Counted from the stretch's first letter, positions 23,401-35,635 are shown. The stretch is DNA of 64,000 nt from Entophlyctis helioformis (GCA_025526915.1 JAHLKH010000018.1:142857-206856); one strand, 5' to 3'. Notes: generated by a model from the letters alone, not told the origin. Numbers and translations are program-made.

Positions 23401-26400
23401 CAGGTCAGAGGCATGCAGATTGACGCCATCGCCAACTCGATGGCATGCTGTACGTCTGCGGTATGCCATTCGAGCTGCTCCTGTCTCGCCTGCAAGACAT
23501 TGTGGGGCCAGATACAATCCCAGAGGGCGGATCGCTCGGCATGGCTGTCGAGGCAATGGCATCAGGCGACATGGACGGCATGAGCGACATGTTTCCTGAG
23601 CGGCTTCAAGAAGCTGCCGTCGAGGCACTCGATTTGTTTGCCATCGAGAGCGACCTGTACCTCTGCGGCGATCGCCAAGTGTTCTTGACCGAGACCGGCG
23701 CACGCATGCTGTACACCAGGCTCAACCGCGGCAATCTGCTTCTTGGGCAGAGCGTGTCGACGCCAGACTCGTCTCGTGCCACCACCCGGCCGTCATCAGG
23801 CGTATCAACCGAATCCGTTGGCCCTGGCCCTCAAGATGGCGCGTTTGACGTCTATGACCATTCGCCCAACGACCGATTGATTGCTGCAAGTGGCCGAGCG
23901 CATCATGGCAGCGGAGCGTCTATCGCTCCTTCTCGTGCATCCTGCTCTCTGCAGACGACGACGTCATGGATATCGTTTCAACGTACGACTTTACTCGAGC
24001 GCAGGGACGTGCAACGTACGACGGACGGCCCTCGCAGGACAGTCGGTACCAAAAGGACATTGAGCTGGGCAATCTGCCTTTACCTGCAGCGCGGCAGCAG
24101 GATGTCAGCGCGCAGAACAACCAGCATTTCCAGCAAGGCTCAGCAGAAACGCTCGTGCAGACCAGCAACAAGCCTAGGGATGCCACCAAGTCTGCCCGAC
24201 CGCGCACCGCCGCTCGATCGTGGTGGGTGTGCATCACGTGGTCGCTCACGTGGTGGATCCCGACCTGCTGCATCGCCACCGTCTTTGGAAAGCGGCGGCC
24301 CGACGTCCAGATGGCGTGGCGTGAAAAGGTCGCCCTGTGCGTGATCATCTTTCTCATGTGCGCCACGATGCTCTTCTTCATCATCGGCCTTGGACGGATC
24401 CTGTGTCCCAGGCAGAATGTGCTGTCCGAGGGCGAAGTCAGCCAGTTCAACACGCTCGCCGAGCCGTTTGTGGTCGTGTTCGGCAACTACTACCGGATTG
24501 CAGATGTGGTCCAGTCACATGTGCTTGGCGGCAATGCGTACCTTGGTGCCCCTGCGTTCATGGTAAGCACTGCGTCGTGCGACACGATTGCCGTACCAGC
24601 GCGCTCCAACTCACACATGCTTGCAACGGCTTGCGCGATCAGAGCACGGTGCTTGGCCGTGACGTGAGTGCCATGTTCTACCCGTCCAGACTGCCCGAAA
24701 AGTACTGTCCAGGCATGAACCTGCCGGCCGGTTGGGACAATGTGTACAACCGCAACAACCAAGGCACGCCGCAGATCTGGTACGGCCATCTCCAGTCGTC
24801 GCCCGTCAACAACAAAACCATCGACTACCTCGCCAACATGGCGTACATGAAAAAGGGCCAGATTGCACGCAGCAAGGAATGGATCTCGAGCTTCCTGGAC
24901 TCGGACGGCAACCACAAGATCATTGTCGCGTGGGGCAAGGTGTACGACATCACCACATACTATGATCCGTCCAACGTCGGTGCGCAGGCGACATCGCCCG
25001 GCTTCTTTGGCAACCTTGTCAAGCAGATCTTTGACGCGTTTTCGCAGTCGTCCAACCGCGGCCGCGATGCCACCGACACGCTCAACCAGCTCAAAGAGCC
25101 GCGCTACGGCGGGCCCGTGTTCTTTGCACAGTTCCGCACATGCATGGACAATATGTTCTACACGGGTGTTGTGGACACACGGACGGATCTCAAGTGCGTG
25201 CTGCCCAACTACATCATGCTGGCGGCATCCTGCGTGCTCGTGCTCGTCATTGGATTCAAGTTTGTTGGTGCTCTGCAGCTCAACGGACGCAGCAACCCGG
25301 AAGACCATACCAAGTTTGTCATTTGCCAGGTGCCGTGCTACACCGAGGGCGAAGACTCGCTCCGGCGCACCATCAACAGCCTGGCGTGCACGCAGTACAG
25401 CGATTCGCGCAAGCTGCTGTTCATTATCTGTGATGGCATGATCATTGGCGCGGGCAACGACCGTCCAACACCGCGGATCGTGCTGGATATTCTCGGCGTT
25501 GACGAGGACGTGGATCCCGAACCGCAAAGTTTCCAGTCCCTGGGCAAAGCATCCAAGCAGCACAACATGGGCAAAGTGTACTCGGGTCTGTATGACGTGG
25601 AAGGCCACCTGGTGCCGTTCATTGTCATTGTCAAGGTCGGCACCCCCTCGGAGCGCGTCAAGCCAGGCAACCGCGGCAAGCGCGACTCGCAGCTGGTGCT
25701 GATGCGGTTCCTCAACCGGGTCCATTTCGCTGCACCCTTGGCGCCGCTCGAGCTGGAGATGTTCCACCACATGAAGAACATTATCGGCGTGCCGCCCATG
25801 ATGTACGAGTATGTGCTCATGGTGGATGCAGACACCGAGGTGCTGCCCGACTCGCTCAACATGCTCGTGTCGTCCATGATCATCGACGGCAACATCATGG
25901 GCATCTGTGGCGAGACGCAGCTGTCCAACGAAAACGACTCGTGGGTGACCATGATCCAGGTGTACGAGTACTACATCTCGCACCACCTGTCCAAGGCGTT
26001 CGAGTCCCTCTTTGGGTCGGTGACGTGTCTGCCGGGATGCTTCTGCATGTACCGACTGCGGTCGTCGAATGGCAAGAACACGCCCCTGCTCGTGTCGCCG
26101 CAAGTGCTGGCAGACTACTCGGAAAACAATGTGGACACGCTGCATCTCAAGAACCTGCTCGAGCTGGGCGAGGACCGCTACCTGACGACGCTGCTCCTCA
26201 AGCACTTTCCGACCCTCAAGACCAAATTTGTGCAGGGTGCGCTGTGCCAGACGGGAGCGCCAGACCGATGGAGCGTGCTGCTGTCGCAGCGTCGACGGTG
26301 GATCAACTCGACGGTGCACAACCTGTTTGAGCTCGTGTTCCTGTCCGAGCTTTGTGGCGTGTGCTGCTTTTCGATGCGGTTCGTGGTTCTCATTGACTTG

Positions 26401-27831
26401 TTTGCAACCTTTTTGCAGCCAGCGTCCATCATCTACGTTCTCTACCTGGTCAGTCCGTCTCTGGTCTGCTCGGCTGCAGTTTGGCGATGTATTTGGCACC
26501 TTGCACGCACACACATGCTAACAGCAACGGCTGCAAAACAGATCTACGTGGCCGCCTTTGACAAGGCCACGGCGTTTCCCATGATATCGCTGATCATGCT
26601 TGCCTGCATCTACGGTCTCCAGATGATCATCTTTCTTATCAAGCGCGAGTGGCAGCATGTGGGGTGGATGATCATCTACATCCTCGCCATGCCCGTGTTT
26701 GGCTTCTTTGTGCCGCTGTACGCCTTTTGGCACTTTGACGACTTTTCGTGGGGCAACACGCGTCTGGCTGCAGGTGCCGGCGGCGATGCAGGCGCAGAGC
26801 ACGGCGGATCCAAGCGCGGTGGGTATGCAGACGATGCAGAGATGTTTGACCCGCAGTCGATTCCGGTCGAGTCGTGGGAGTCGTACGAGGCACGGGCGGG
26901 ATGGGTGCAGGCGGCTGGGACATCTACAGGGTATGCGACAGCAGACGCGGATCGCATCATGGCCACGGCTCTTTTGACGGACCTGGAGCGCCGTGACAGC
27001 AACATGAGGCTGGACGACCAAGTTGACGCTGTGTCGATTGGCTCTCGGTCTGCTGGATTGGCATATCAAGGGCAACAGCAAATGTCAACAGCAGCAGCAG
27101 GTGGCGGTCCGAGGCTTGGCTCGACGCGGTCGTCCAGGCCGATCCAGTATCCGCCTCCACTCATGATGCCAGCAGCGCCACCGGCTGCAGGTGCTGTTGC
27201 TGACTCGGCCAGCATCTATACGCGTCATCGGCACCACCGCGAGACGGATCGCATGAGCCAGACCAGCCACAGCAGCCACGGAAGCCATCACAGTCACGGC
27301 AGTCACGGCAGTCACGGCAGCCATCGCAAGCACGCAGCACGCCAGCATGCCGCCAACACGAGCTACCGCAGCCAAGGCAGCCAGGGAGTCGGCAGCAGCC
27401 AGCCATACAAGCCGCAAGCGTACTACGATCCCCTTCATCCGTCGTCAGCGCACCCACGGAGCCAGCTGAATCAACAGTCGGTGTCTTCGCCGCAGTCTGC
27501 TGGAGTCATGTATCCGCCACAGGCCCTGGTTGCCACATCGTCGCCCATGTCTCCAACATCCTCGACCGTCCAGCATCAGCCGCTCCCTTTGCTGCCTCTG
27601 TCCACACGATCGCAGCCACCGTCGCAAGCATCGCAGCTACAACCGCCGATGGCAGACCGCGGCCGTATCCTGGAAGCAGTCCAGTCGTTCATTCAGGCAT
27701 CCGACCTGTCAACCATCACCAAACGGCATGTGCGGGAGCGTGTGATGCAGGAGCTGGGTCTAGACGCCGTTGCGTCGCGTCGTGTGGTGGACGACTGCAT
27801 CCGGACAGTGCTGGCGGATCTGGACGGCTGA
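20441..27831 (+). CDS. Second chitin synthase with myosin-like head, Cyt-b5-like and DEK-C regions; frame breaks in the linker
   Basis: Paralogue of the gene at 1-5850. The start is uncertain: MKPGRNQQQ at 20441 is plausible but not cleanly joined to the next exon. The head begins with a TADADAIARTLADRLQ segment. An intron before 21300 precedes the P-loop GESNCGKS, and switch I is NASRFSRYTEYQF. The frame must change near 22912, 23165-23185, 23440, 23885 and 23925. From about 23960 the frame is clean. An intron at 24563-24642 is followed by a Cyt-b5-like segment (KEWISSFLDSDGNH), VDADTEV, LGEDRYLTTLLLKHF, QRRRW (near 26287) and transmembrane segments. An in-frame 93-nt intron (26449-26541) and a Ser/His/Gln-rich tail lead to a C-terminal DEK-C domain (ITKRHVRERVMQELGL). 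The stop is at 27831. The catalytic half looks functional. The linker breaks are either decay or assembly error. Confidence 0.85.
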
Positions 27832-28029
27832 GGGGGCATGCCACCATTGGTACTTTTAAGAAATGAACACTATGTGCTTGCGGACGCTGAGATGAAATGG
27901 CAACGAAGCGGGATCAAGACAACTGTGTTGAACAGGAGGCACGAGCCCAAAATAAAGAAACAAGACAAGGGAGATATTCGAGAGAGTCGTGGCGGAGAAG
28001 CACCGAGCAGCAGCGTCACACAATCGAGA

Positions 28030-29229
28030 TCATCCCAGCCCAACGCCAAGGACGATGGCGGCAAACAGGCTTGTTGTGAATATAGACGAGAGCCAGGACG
28101 ACTGCAAGCCCTGGCGCTGTGCGGTGAACCATCCGCTGCCGCCATTGGACTCTGTGTTTGGTGCAAACGGATCGTTGGTTGCGACGGGGATGTCGCGCAC
28201 GGGCAGGATTCTGAACTGGCGCTCTCCAGAGCGGGGGAATCCCGTGTCTTGGCAAGACGACGGGGAGCCCGTCTTGCTCGTTTGGTCAACGTTGTCACAG
28301 ACGACGCGGAGCTGTCCATGGCAGCCATTTCGTTAGACGCTGGCGACGCTGGCGACGGTGGCAGACATGCATGGTGCACCACGTACAATGTATGTGCGAG
28401 CGGCAGCGTTGGGGATGATGCCGGTGTAGTTTGTGACGGAAGGGCCGACGGCAGCCAGCTGAGTCCAGGTGTTTTCGCCGACGAGCTGGTAGTAGATGTT
28501 GACGGAGCGAGCCGGAAAGCGTGATCTGTCCGTGTCTGCCGAGTAGCTCCTGTGGATGGCCATGCAATGAGTGTGAGTGTGGCAGGCGGGCGGGCGGGCA
28601 GGCGGAGGCCAGAGCAGATGGCGAGGCATGGCGAGGCAAGGCGGAGGGGGCCAGCAGGACAGCTGTGCAGCAGGCCGCCCGTGGTGCCACCGGCTGGTTT
28701 GCAAACGGCGGGCAGGCGTCGATTTGCGTCTGTGCGGCACGGCACATGGCCAAGCAACGGGAAGGGCCCCAGCAGCACGACATGGCACAGCACAGTACAG
28801 CACGGCACGGCATGCAAGGGGAGGCCAGGGCCAGACGCACCAGTTGACGAGCATGGGCTGGCCGGCGTAAAAGTACGAGGTGATGTTGGGCGACGACAGC
28901 GAGATGTATGCGTTGCCTGGCAGGTTGCCGGTGCAGTTGGCGTTGGGGCACACCTGCACAAACGGGTTGCACACGGGGCCGGCGGGCACCGTGGTGTTGC
29001 CGCCGGGCACCGTGGTGTTGCCGGCGGGCAGCGGCGAGCCGGACGGGGCGGGCGCTGGCGCCGTGCCGGTGCCGCCTCCAGCAGCACCACCGCCGTTGCC
29101 GCCTCCAGGCGCAGGGCCGGGGCCAGGCGCTGGGCCAGGAGCAGGGCCGGGCACGGGGCCGGGCTGGGCCGCCACGAGCGAGAGCAGCAGGGCCGCACAC
29201 AGAGCAGCAAGAGGCGACGAAGCGAGCAT
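28030..29229 (-). CDS. Secreted Pro/Gly-rich surface protein, probably GPI-anchored
   Basis: It starts at 29229 with the signal peptide MLASSPLAALCAALLLSLVAA. A Pro-Gly-Ala repeat region (GPAPGPAPGPGPAPG) and N-glycosylation sequons (NTT, NCT, NIT) follow. Then comes a domain reading YFYAGQPMLVNW, which resembles the start of KRE9/KNH1-like wall-protein modules. Intron 1 splits that Trp codon (donor GTGCGT, about 340 nt, low-complexity). The next exon reads NIYYQLVGENTWTQLAAVG and a further short intron follows. The last exon carries cysteines and a C-terminal hydrophobic segment (FTTSLFAAIVLGVGLG) with no tail, as expected of a GPI signal. It probably acts in the cell wall. The similarity to KNH is motif-level only. 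It is convergent with chitin synthase 2, 198 bp apart. Confidence 0.7.
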
Positions 29230-29938
29230 TTGGTGACAATGCGGGCAAGCCGCGGCAGCCGAGGCATCGCACGCCATTGTGGTCGCAATGCCCGCGGCGG
29301 GCGGTCGGAGTTGGGCGGGACAGGGCCGGTGGCGGCCGGCACTCGCACCGACATGGGATCGGCGTGGGATCCATCGCATCTGCGGCCGTGCATGCCATGC
29401 CGTGCAATGTCATGTCTTACAGAATATGGCAGCACGCTGCTGTCAGCAGAAGAAGCAGTCAATGCAAGACTGCTCTGGCTGCAGCCACACTCGCCAGCCG
29501 CTGCGATCGGGGCACGTTCAGACGACAAGCACCCCACGTGCACATCGCCTAGCACGCACGCCAGCCGTTCAGTCCCTTGGTCCCAAGCGGCCTTGCCATC
29601 CGCCCAATCGCATCAACGGACGCACATTTGCCGTTCACAATTGGCCACACACGCAGATCCGGTCCAGACAGCCTTTGAATGTGCCTGGCCAATCGAAACA
29701 ATGGGACCGCGGTGCACGGCCGCACTCGGCGTCTCGATATCGCCGCTCGTGGCAGTCCGGCCTGCTTGGTTCGCTGGGCAGCCGCTCGTGCTGTCCGGCA
29801 AACTTTAGCTTTCGAGCTCGTTCAGTCCCGTCTCCCGGCCTGATCCGATCGCAGATAAAACCTGCGCTCGAGTCTCTTTGGCTTTCAATCCAGTCCACCA
29901 CCCGCAGCTCGTCTTCTCCTCGGCATCGCAACCTAACC
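29230..29938. promoter_or_regulatory. Divergent intergenic region
   Basis: This 709-bp gap lies between divergent genes (the surface protein on the minus strand and the multi-pass membrane protein on the plus strand). It has no TATA consensus apart from a weak GATAAAA at about 29852. No reading frame here has plausible protein character. Confidence 0.4.
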
Positions 29939-31976
29939 ATGTCGCTGAATGCAACCGCGCTGCCGCCTGTCGACAGCCTGCCCGAGTCGCTCATGAACGG
30001 CCCGGCTGAGCTCGTCATGATCGAGCTCATCATCACTGGTACGCTTGCGTCACTCCATGCAGCCACGTGCACTCTCTGGCGCCGTGCACTATGCTCACTG
30101 CCATGCCTTGACGCACTCGGATCAAACGCCTAATCCCTCTGTCCTTGTCCCTCGCTCGTTCGCTTTCTCGCTCGGATCGCAGTCATTGGCATGTCCATCC
30201 AGCTGTGCAACACCATCTACGCCATCCGCCACGCCATGAGACTGCCGTCGCACTTTAACATTTTCCTCGTCGTCTCCATGGTCATCTACTCGTTTTCGTT
30301 TGTGCCTCTCTTCCGTAAGCGATCGCTCAATGACGAGCCGGCGGCCTTCAACATGCAGCCCCACTCACTCGTGCCCATCCACTCCATGCTATCCTCCACA
30401 TTGACCACAGTCACCACGGGTCTCGGCTCAGTGTCTTCGTCTGTCAACTTTTTCAACTCGGGCGAGATCAAGCGCCGCGCAGAGTTTGTCTACATCTTCA
30501 ACCAGTCCCACAACTTCATGTTCGGCTTGGCTACCCTCATGTACGTCCTCCTCGTGCAGTTCCGCTTCCGCATCATCAAGACCATGATGCCGTACTCGGA
30601 TGCCTTGGTAAGTCCAGCCGCGCCACATTCAAGGTCTGCTGCTGATGCATTGATCCCGATGCTTACTTTCTGCTCGTCCACACAACAATCCCATCGCCTT
30701 GCAGGACACGATCTTCGTCACCCTCACCATCCTCCTCTGGACAGGCGCCGCCTTTGTCGTTGGCTTTCTCGGCACCATCATCTGGCCCAAGACCGTCACA
30801 AACGGCGTCCAGCTCCAGTCTTTCTCTCTGTGGGCCGCATACGCGCTCATTGTCGACACGACCCTCTCGTTCATCTTCATGGTCAAGCTGTTCAGCTCGC
30901 GCAAGAAGCTCATGAACGCCATGCGCTCCAACGTTGCTGCCGGCACCGTCTACGCCAGCGACATTGCGGCCCGCCGCACCATGTCGATTGTCTTCCGCGC
31001 GCTCACGACGCTCTGTTGCGTATCTGCTCTCTCGTTCTCGCTGGTGCTGATCAGTGCCACTGTCTTTGCCAAGGATCCCGTCCACCGCAAGCTCATGTAC
31101 CGTATCGGCTACTCATTCAGCCCTCTCCAGTTCAGCGGTGCTCTTGTGTTTGTGTACTCGGTCCCGACTCTCTTCCGCATGGACATGGACAGCATCGTGT
31201 CGCCAACCACGCCCATGAGCCCGCGTCGTCTGCCGCCTTACTCTCCCTCGTCTCACGATTCATCCAGCAGAGGCGACAGCATCAAGTCGCCCTTTGCTGC
31301 GCGCTCGCCCTCGCCCCGCATCCATGCCGACGATGCTGCCACGTCTCCTGTGCCGACTCCCTACTACAGCGCCAAGGAAACCAAGGACTTTGGCAGCTAC
31401 ACGACGTACCCGATCCAGGCTGCGGCGCTGCAGCCCATGTCACGCCAGCCGAGCACCCGATCCAATGTCAGCAACACCTCGAGCCACGCGACGGATGTTG
31501 CTCGTCCTCCCCGCATCGCCGCGCAGCTCTACAGTGAAAAGTTTGGTGCGTCCCCTTCGCCAGTAACGGGCTCGGCCACTCCCAAGACGGCCAACCCGCT
31601 CAACTCGACCAACGCGACGTTTCTGATCCCACAGCCACGCAAGTCGTCCGCGGCCATCACATCGTCGTCGGCATCCACCACCACATCGCGATCGTCGGAT
31701 GCGTCCTTGACAACCATTGCCGACCAGGCAGTGCAAGCCCAGCTCGAGCACAGCAGGCAGTACCAGTACCAAGTATTCTTCCAACAGCAGCAGCAGCACG
31801 AGCAACAGCAGCCGTACGCGTGGCTGCCCGAGCCTGCATCTGCCCTCCATGGTTCCCGGTCGTCCTTTTTCACATCGCCGCCGAGCGCCGAGCTGTTTGG
31901 CGAGACGGACGACCAGCAGTACACTGCAAACGGCCAGCGTCGCCCAACCAACGAACTTGCATATAGCGCTCGCTAA
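29939..31976 (+). CDS. Multi-pass (about 7-TM) membrane protein with long Ser/Thr-rich cytosolic tail
   Basis: Three exons (introns 30039-30182 and 30608-30704). The N-terminus is short and lacks a signal peptide (MSLNATALPPVDS). It is followed by hydrophobic segments including ELIITVIGMSIQL, FNIFLVVSMVIYSFSF, TIFVTLTILLWTGAAFVVG, FSLWAAYALIVDTTLSFIF and LTTLCCVSALSFSLVLISA. The last segment is FSPLQFSGALVFVYSV. The C-terminal half (from about 31190) is hydrophilic, rich in SP/TP sites, with a Gln run (QQQQQHEQQQ), typical of a phosphorylated receptor tail. The topology suggests a seven-helix receptor-like protein at the plasma membrane. No signature of a named GPCR class was recognised, so the function is unassigned. 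Confidence 0.75.
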
Positions 31977-32153
31977 GCGTCAGTCTGGATGCTTTCCCTT
32001 TGACTTTTCTTATGCCACTTTGCTTTTTTCCATCTCCTCCTCGGGACTATAACTATGAACAATGAACGCATCGTATGACGATATCGATTCATGGGGGTTG
32101 GTAATGGACAAGAACGGATCGGATCGGAACGAGATGGCAAGGTGGCATGCGTC

Positions 32154-33419
32154 TCAGTGGCCGGATGGCGTGGCCGTCGAAGGCGGCGCGCGAGCAGCCG
32201 GTGGTTCAGCGATCACGGCATTGCCAACGGTTTCGTATGATGGCAATGCCTCGTCGGCGGCCGCATACGACGGAAGCGGCTGCATCCGAACGCCATCCAT
32301 CACGATCAGCTCATGAGCCGCGCGTGCCTGACTCGCCTGCACCTGTGCGTCAGTGGCTGGCGTCGTGGGTCCAACGATCGTTTCGAACGCAGGCGGATCG
32401 GCGGGGAGGCTGCACAGGTAAAAGTCGCAGAACCGCGCACGGAAGAAGCAGCCCTTGTCTGGCGTGAAGAAGATGAAGAAGATGCCGGCAACGCCGACCA
32501 GGCCGAGGATCACGTAGAATGCAATGTACGGGTTGTTGACGTAGTCTTCCTTCTTTGCTGCGGCAGCTGCCTCGGGATTGTCCTCGGGCGTGAAGGTGGT
32601 GGATCGCAGATAGTCGCCGCCCAGACTCGATGCGCCATCTGAAGAAGGCGTGCACGATTGTGACGGCAGCTGCAGAGTCTTGGTCACGCAATCCTTGGTG
32701 CAGAGGCCGTCGCTGCACAGGGTGTATGTGATGTTTGTCAGGGACCGGGTCGTTGTGATGGACAGCCTCGAGTTGTCCTTCTGCAGACGATAGCAGACGG
32801 GATTGGGCCACATCGGAAGCAGCTCGATGCGGGCAATATCGGCTGGTGCACAGGACGAGTTGGCAGCGTATCGGTTGACCGGGAGGTACTGCGGCGCTTG
32901 GTTGACGCCCTGAAGCAGCGAGATCTTGTCAGAGCCAACACTGATATGCAGGCAGGCAGTCGGCGGGCGGTCAGCGGGCGGTCAAGCGACCAGCCAAGCG
33001 ACCAGCCAGACAAGCGACCAGACGAACATTGCAGTCAGATTGTCGTCGGACTCGAGAGCAAAGCCAGTGTTGCAGGCCTGTGGTAGCGTAGTCGAAACAT
33101 TACGGCTGACGGGGCAGTTGCGAGAGCAGTCTGCAGTGCCCGACGCATTCTGCACGCTGCACTTGTCGTAGAAGACGAGCTGCCGAGCGGGCAATCTGGC
33201 GATGGTGCTCGAGACACCTGCTGGGCAGGCCTCTCCAACACCCTTGGGCGACAGCAGCACTTGCGTCGATGCAGCAAGGATCCGATCGAGAACGTCGGCA
33301 GATGGCTGGCTGGGCAGTGGGACGTTTGCGCAGCTCACGGTGTCTGAGACCGACTGCACAAGCTGGCCTTGAACGACCGACAGCAGCAACGCCGCCGCCA
33401 CCCAACCGACAAGCTGCAT
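32154..33419 (-). CDS. Type I single-pass membrane protein with Cys-rich ectodomain
   Basis: It starts at 33419 (MQLVGWVAAALLLSVVQG, signal peptide); an upstream in-frame ATG at 33455 is less fitting. One 87-nt intron (32941-33027) is built largely of GCGACCAGCC-type tandem units. The ectodomain has paired cysteines (CSVQNASG, CSRNCPVS, CSDGLCTKDC) and sequons. The transmembrane helix is YIAFYVILGLVGVAGIFFIFF. The cytosolic tail contains two PSY motifs (PLPSYAA, ALPSYET) of the kind bound by WW-domain ubiquitin ligases. The layout suggests a surface sensor or adaptor whose turnover could be ubiquitin-controlled; that last point is inference. No named family was recognised. The gene is convergent with the 7-TM-like gene. 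Confidence 0.72.
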
Positions 33420-33528
33420 TTCGATGGGCAAAGCAGGACATGGCATGTGATACACGACAAGGACTGCTTGGCACTGCTGTGCACCGACGTTTCATTGGAC
33501 GGCACCATTAGACAGGCGGCAGCAAACC

Positions 33529-34035
33529 CTAGGCCTGAGCGGGCGGCTGCTGGGCTTGGACGGGCTGCTGCTGCTGGGCTTGGACAGGCTGCTGCTGGTA
33601 TGGCTGGTACTGCTGATACGGCTGCTGCATCTGGCTAAACTGAGGCTGTTGCGGCTGCTGCGGCTGCTGCTGGTACTGCACCGCCTGCTGATACACCGGT
33701 GCAGGGTAGTACGGCTGGTTGGCATATGCCTGCTGCTGCTGCTGCTGGCCTTGGGCTGCATTGGCAGGCTGGATAACAAAGCCTGGCTTCGACCGCTTGG
33801 CATACTTGAAGGCGTAGAATGCACCCACACAGAAGACGCAGCAAACGAGGATGGGGATGACGATGCCAAAGATAATGGCAAAGGCTGTGAAGGTGGCAAA
33901 GAAACCGCCCACGGCAGCGTCATCACGCAGGTTGAACGTGAACGTCGTCGTGGGGCGAGGCGCAGGCCATGTTGTCGTCGACATGGGCGGGACGAGCGAC
34001 GGGAAGGCGGCGAGTGTTGTTGTTGGATGTGGCAA
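33529..34035 (-). CDS. Small single-TM protein with Gln/Pro/Tyr-rich cytosolic tail
   Basis: Intronless, 168 residues from the ATG at 34035 (MPHPTTTLAAF); 33984 (MSTTTW) is an alternative. A short Thr/Pro-rich N-terminal part is followed by one long hydrophobic segment (FTAFAIIFGIVIPILVCCVF), KYAKRSKPG stop-transfer residues, and a tail of QQP/YQQ repeats (QYQQQPQQPQQPQFSQ). This organisation resembles rhodopsin-like or Shisa-type Gln/Pro/Tyr-rich tails, but no homology is claimed. It is transcribed in the same direction as the neighbouring type I membrane protein, 109 bp upstream of that gene's start. Confidence 0.68.
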   Translation of the reverse strand: MPHPTTTLAAFPSLVPPMSTTTWPAPRPTTTFTFNLRDDAAVGGFFATFTAFAIIFGIVIPILVCCVFCVGAFYAFKYAKRSKPGFVIQPANAAQGQQQQQQAYANQPYYPAPVYQQAVQYQQQPQQPQQPQFSQMQQPYQQYQPYQQQPVQAQQQQPVQAQQPPAQA

Positions 34036-34288
34036 GTTGGCATTTTGGCCAACACGTCATCGGCGTTTCCGTCACTGCCACATCATGAGTTGAGCTGGCG
34101 TTGCACTCTTGTGTCGCACGGTCAAGCGTGCAGGACGGGATCGCAATGGACAGTGGTTGCGAGTCTGGCAGAGCCTGGCAGAGTCTGACTGGAACTGTCG
34201 AGAATGCTCTTTGCTGCGACTGTGCATCGCATCAGCAACATTAATGTGTTTTGTATTTAATGTTTCTGCGAGAACTTTAGTTGTGAAA

Positions 34289-34360
34289 GGGCCCGTGGCT
34301 CAATGGTAGAGCACTCGACTCCAGATCGAAAGGCTGCGCGTTCGATTCGCGTCGGGCTCA
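34289..34360 (+). tRNA. tRNA-Trp (CCA)
   Basis: A 72-nt cloverleaf. The acceptor stem GGGCCCG pairs with CGGGCTC (one G-U). The D-arm is GGCTCAATGGTAGAGC. The anticodon loop CTCCAGA (anticodon CCA) sits on a CTCGA/TCGAA stem with one mismatch at the base. The T-arm is GCGCG-TTCGATT-CGCGT, and the discriminator base is A. It has no intron and lies alone between two minus-strand protein genes. Confidence 0.93.
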
Positions 34361-34370
34361 TTTCCCTTTT
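34361..34370 (+). terminator. RNA polymerase III terminator of tRNA-Trp
   Basis: TTTCCCTTTT directly follows the tRNA 3' end; the T4 run is at 34367-34370. Confidence 0.6.
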
Positions 34371-34611
34371 GCTCGTCGTGGCTATCTTGCTGTCACTCGT
34401 TTTCTTTTGGCATCTGCTGCTGGATCGACGGTGCAGCCATGCCAAGCCACTCCATCCACTGCGCACTATTTACATACACATTCGCGATGCGACTCGAGCA
34501 GATTCGTTCACTTGCTGCTCTGCTCATAAACAAACGCACCAAAGGAAAGGCGAACAACCCAGACAGGCTTGGGGTACAAGAGTGCATACATGTATTCCAA
34601 CAAGAACAGCA

Positions 34612-35582
34612 TCAAGCCTTTGCAAACTCGAGAAGCAGGTTGCCGCCGGGAGCACCGCCCTTGATGACAAGCGAGCCAGGCGTAAACCCGCCGCAGGTGT
34701 CGCGGAAGAAGCGGAAACCGGCCTGCAGACGGCCCTTGCTGCAGTTGATGGTCTTGGCACCGTCGACGGCCGTGGCGGTCATCTTGCAGGTGCCAAACGT
34801 GGACGTGGTGGTGGTGCCGTTGACTCTGAGCACCTCGATGGGCTTGCGGATGCCGCCGGGGCCGAGGCCGAGCTGAGCACGGTTGCACTGGAGAGCATGG
34901 CGCGTTAGCGTGTGTGCCATGCGTGGTGCCATACGTGGTGGCATGTACGGTGGCATGGGTGCACTCACGTCTCCGTCAACGATCTTGACGCTGGGGTTTG
35001 TGCAGGTGGGCGGGACCTGGACGTTGCCGCCGTCGGTGAGCTTGGACCGCGCTCCGGTCTTGCTGATGGCAAGCGTGACGTCGCCGCCGGTGCCCTTGAC
35101 GACAATGCTGCCGCGGGTGTCGCCACACTTGGCCTTGAACGCAGCAAAGCCGGCGTCGAGCTGGGCCTTGGTGACCTTGACGGCGGCAGTGCCAACAGGC
35201 TTGGCGGTGATCTGTGAATGCAGAGTGGATTGGCCGGGTCAGAGCGGCTGTTGGCCGGCGATGCACCAGACACGTCGAGGCGACAGACTGCTTACCGTGC
35301 ACTGGCCGCTGGCGGCGGCGGGCGTGGCGGCATCCACGGTGAGGGCGACCTTGGCAAGGGCGGCCTTGCACTGGAGAGGTGGACGAGCGAGTCAGCACCA
35401 GCAAGTGCAGCCCACGAGCGAGGCACAGCGGCACACAAGAGACTCACGTCGGCATCGGGCACCTTGACGAGCGGCGTCGGGCAGAACGGCTGGGCAGGGG
35501 CAGCACCGTTGGCCTGCGGGGCGGGCAGGGCCGAGGTGGCCGAGAGAGCGGACAGAGCGACGAGGAGGAGAGAAGTGTACAT
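34612..35582 (-). CDS. Secreted protein with two tandem copies of a novel small domain
   Basis: It starts at 35582 with the signal peptide MYTSLLLVALSALSATSA. Three introns have good GTGAGT/GTAAGC donors, breaking after VPDAD, after GQCT and after KIVDGD. The mature protein has two related halves. The first reads CTITAKPVGTAAVKV, then LDAGFAAFKAKCGDTRGSIV and VTLAIS. The second reads CKMTATAVDGAKTIN, then LQAGFRFFRDTCGGFTPGSL and LLLEF. So a module of about 75 residues with a conserved Cys...GF..F...Cys...G pattern is duplicated. A TATAAATA box lies 54 bp upstream. The function is unknown; an extracellular, effector-like or wall-associated role is only a guess. Confidence 0.8.
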
Positions 35583-35635
35583 ATGGACAGAGGTGGTTGT
35601 TGGTTGGTTGGCTGGATGCACGGGCCGTCGCCCCA

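Noticed and set aside
24490..26514. 674-codon minus-strand frame
   Set aside because: Antisense shadow of the second chitin synthase, similar in composition to the shadow at 20-2959, because both oppose the same conserved sequence.
34281..34466. Short frames overlapping the tRNA
   Set aside because: They merely translate tRNA-Trp and its flanks.
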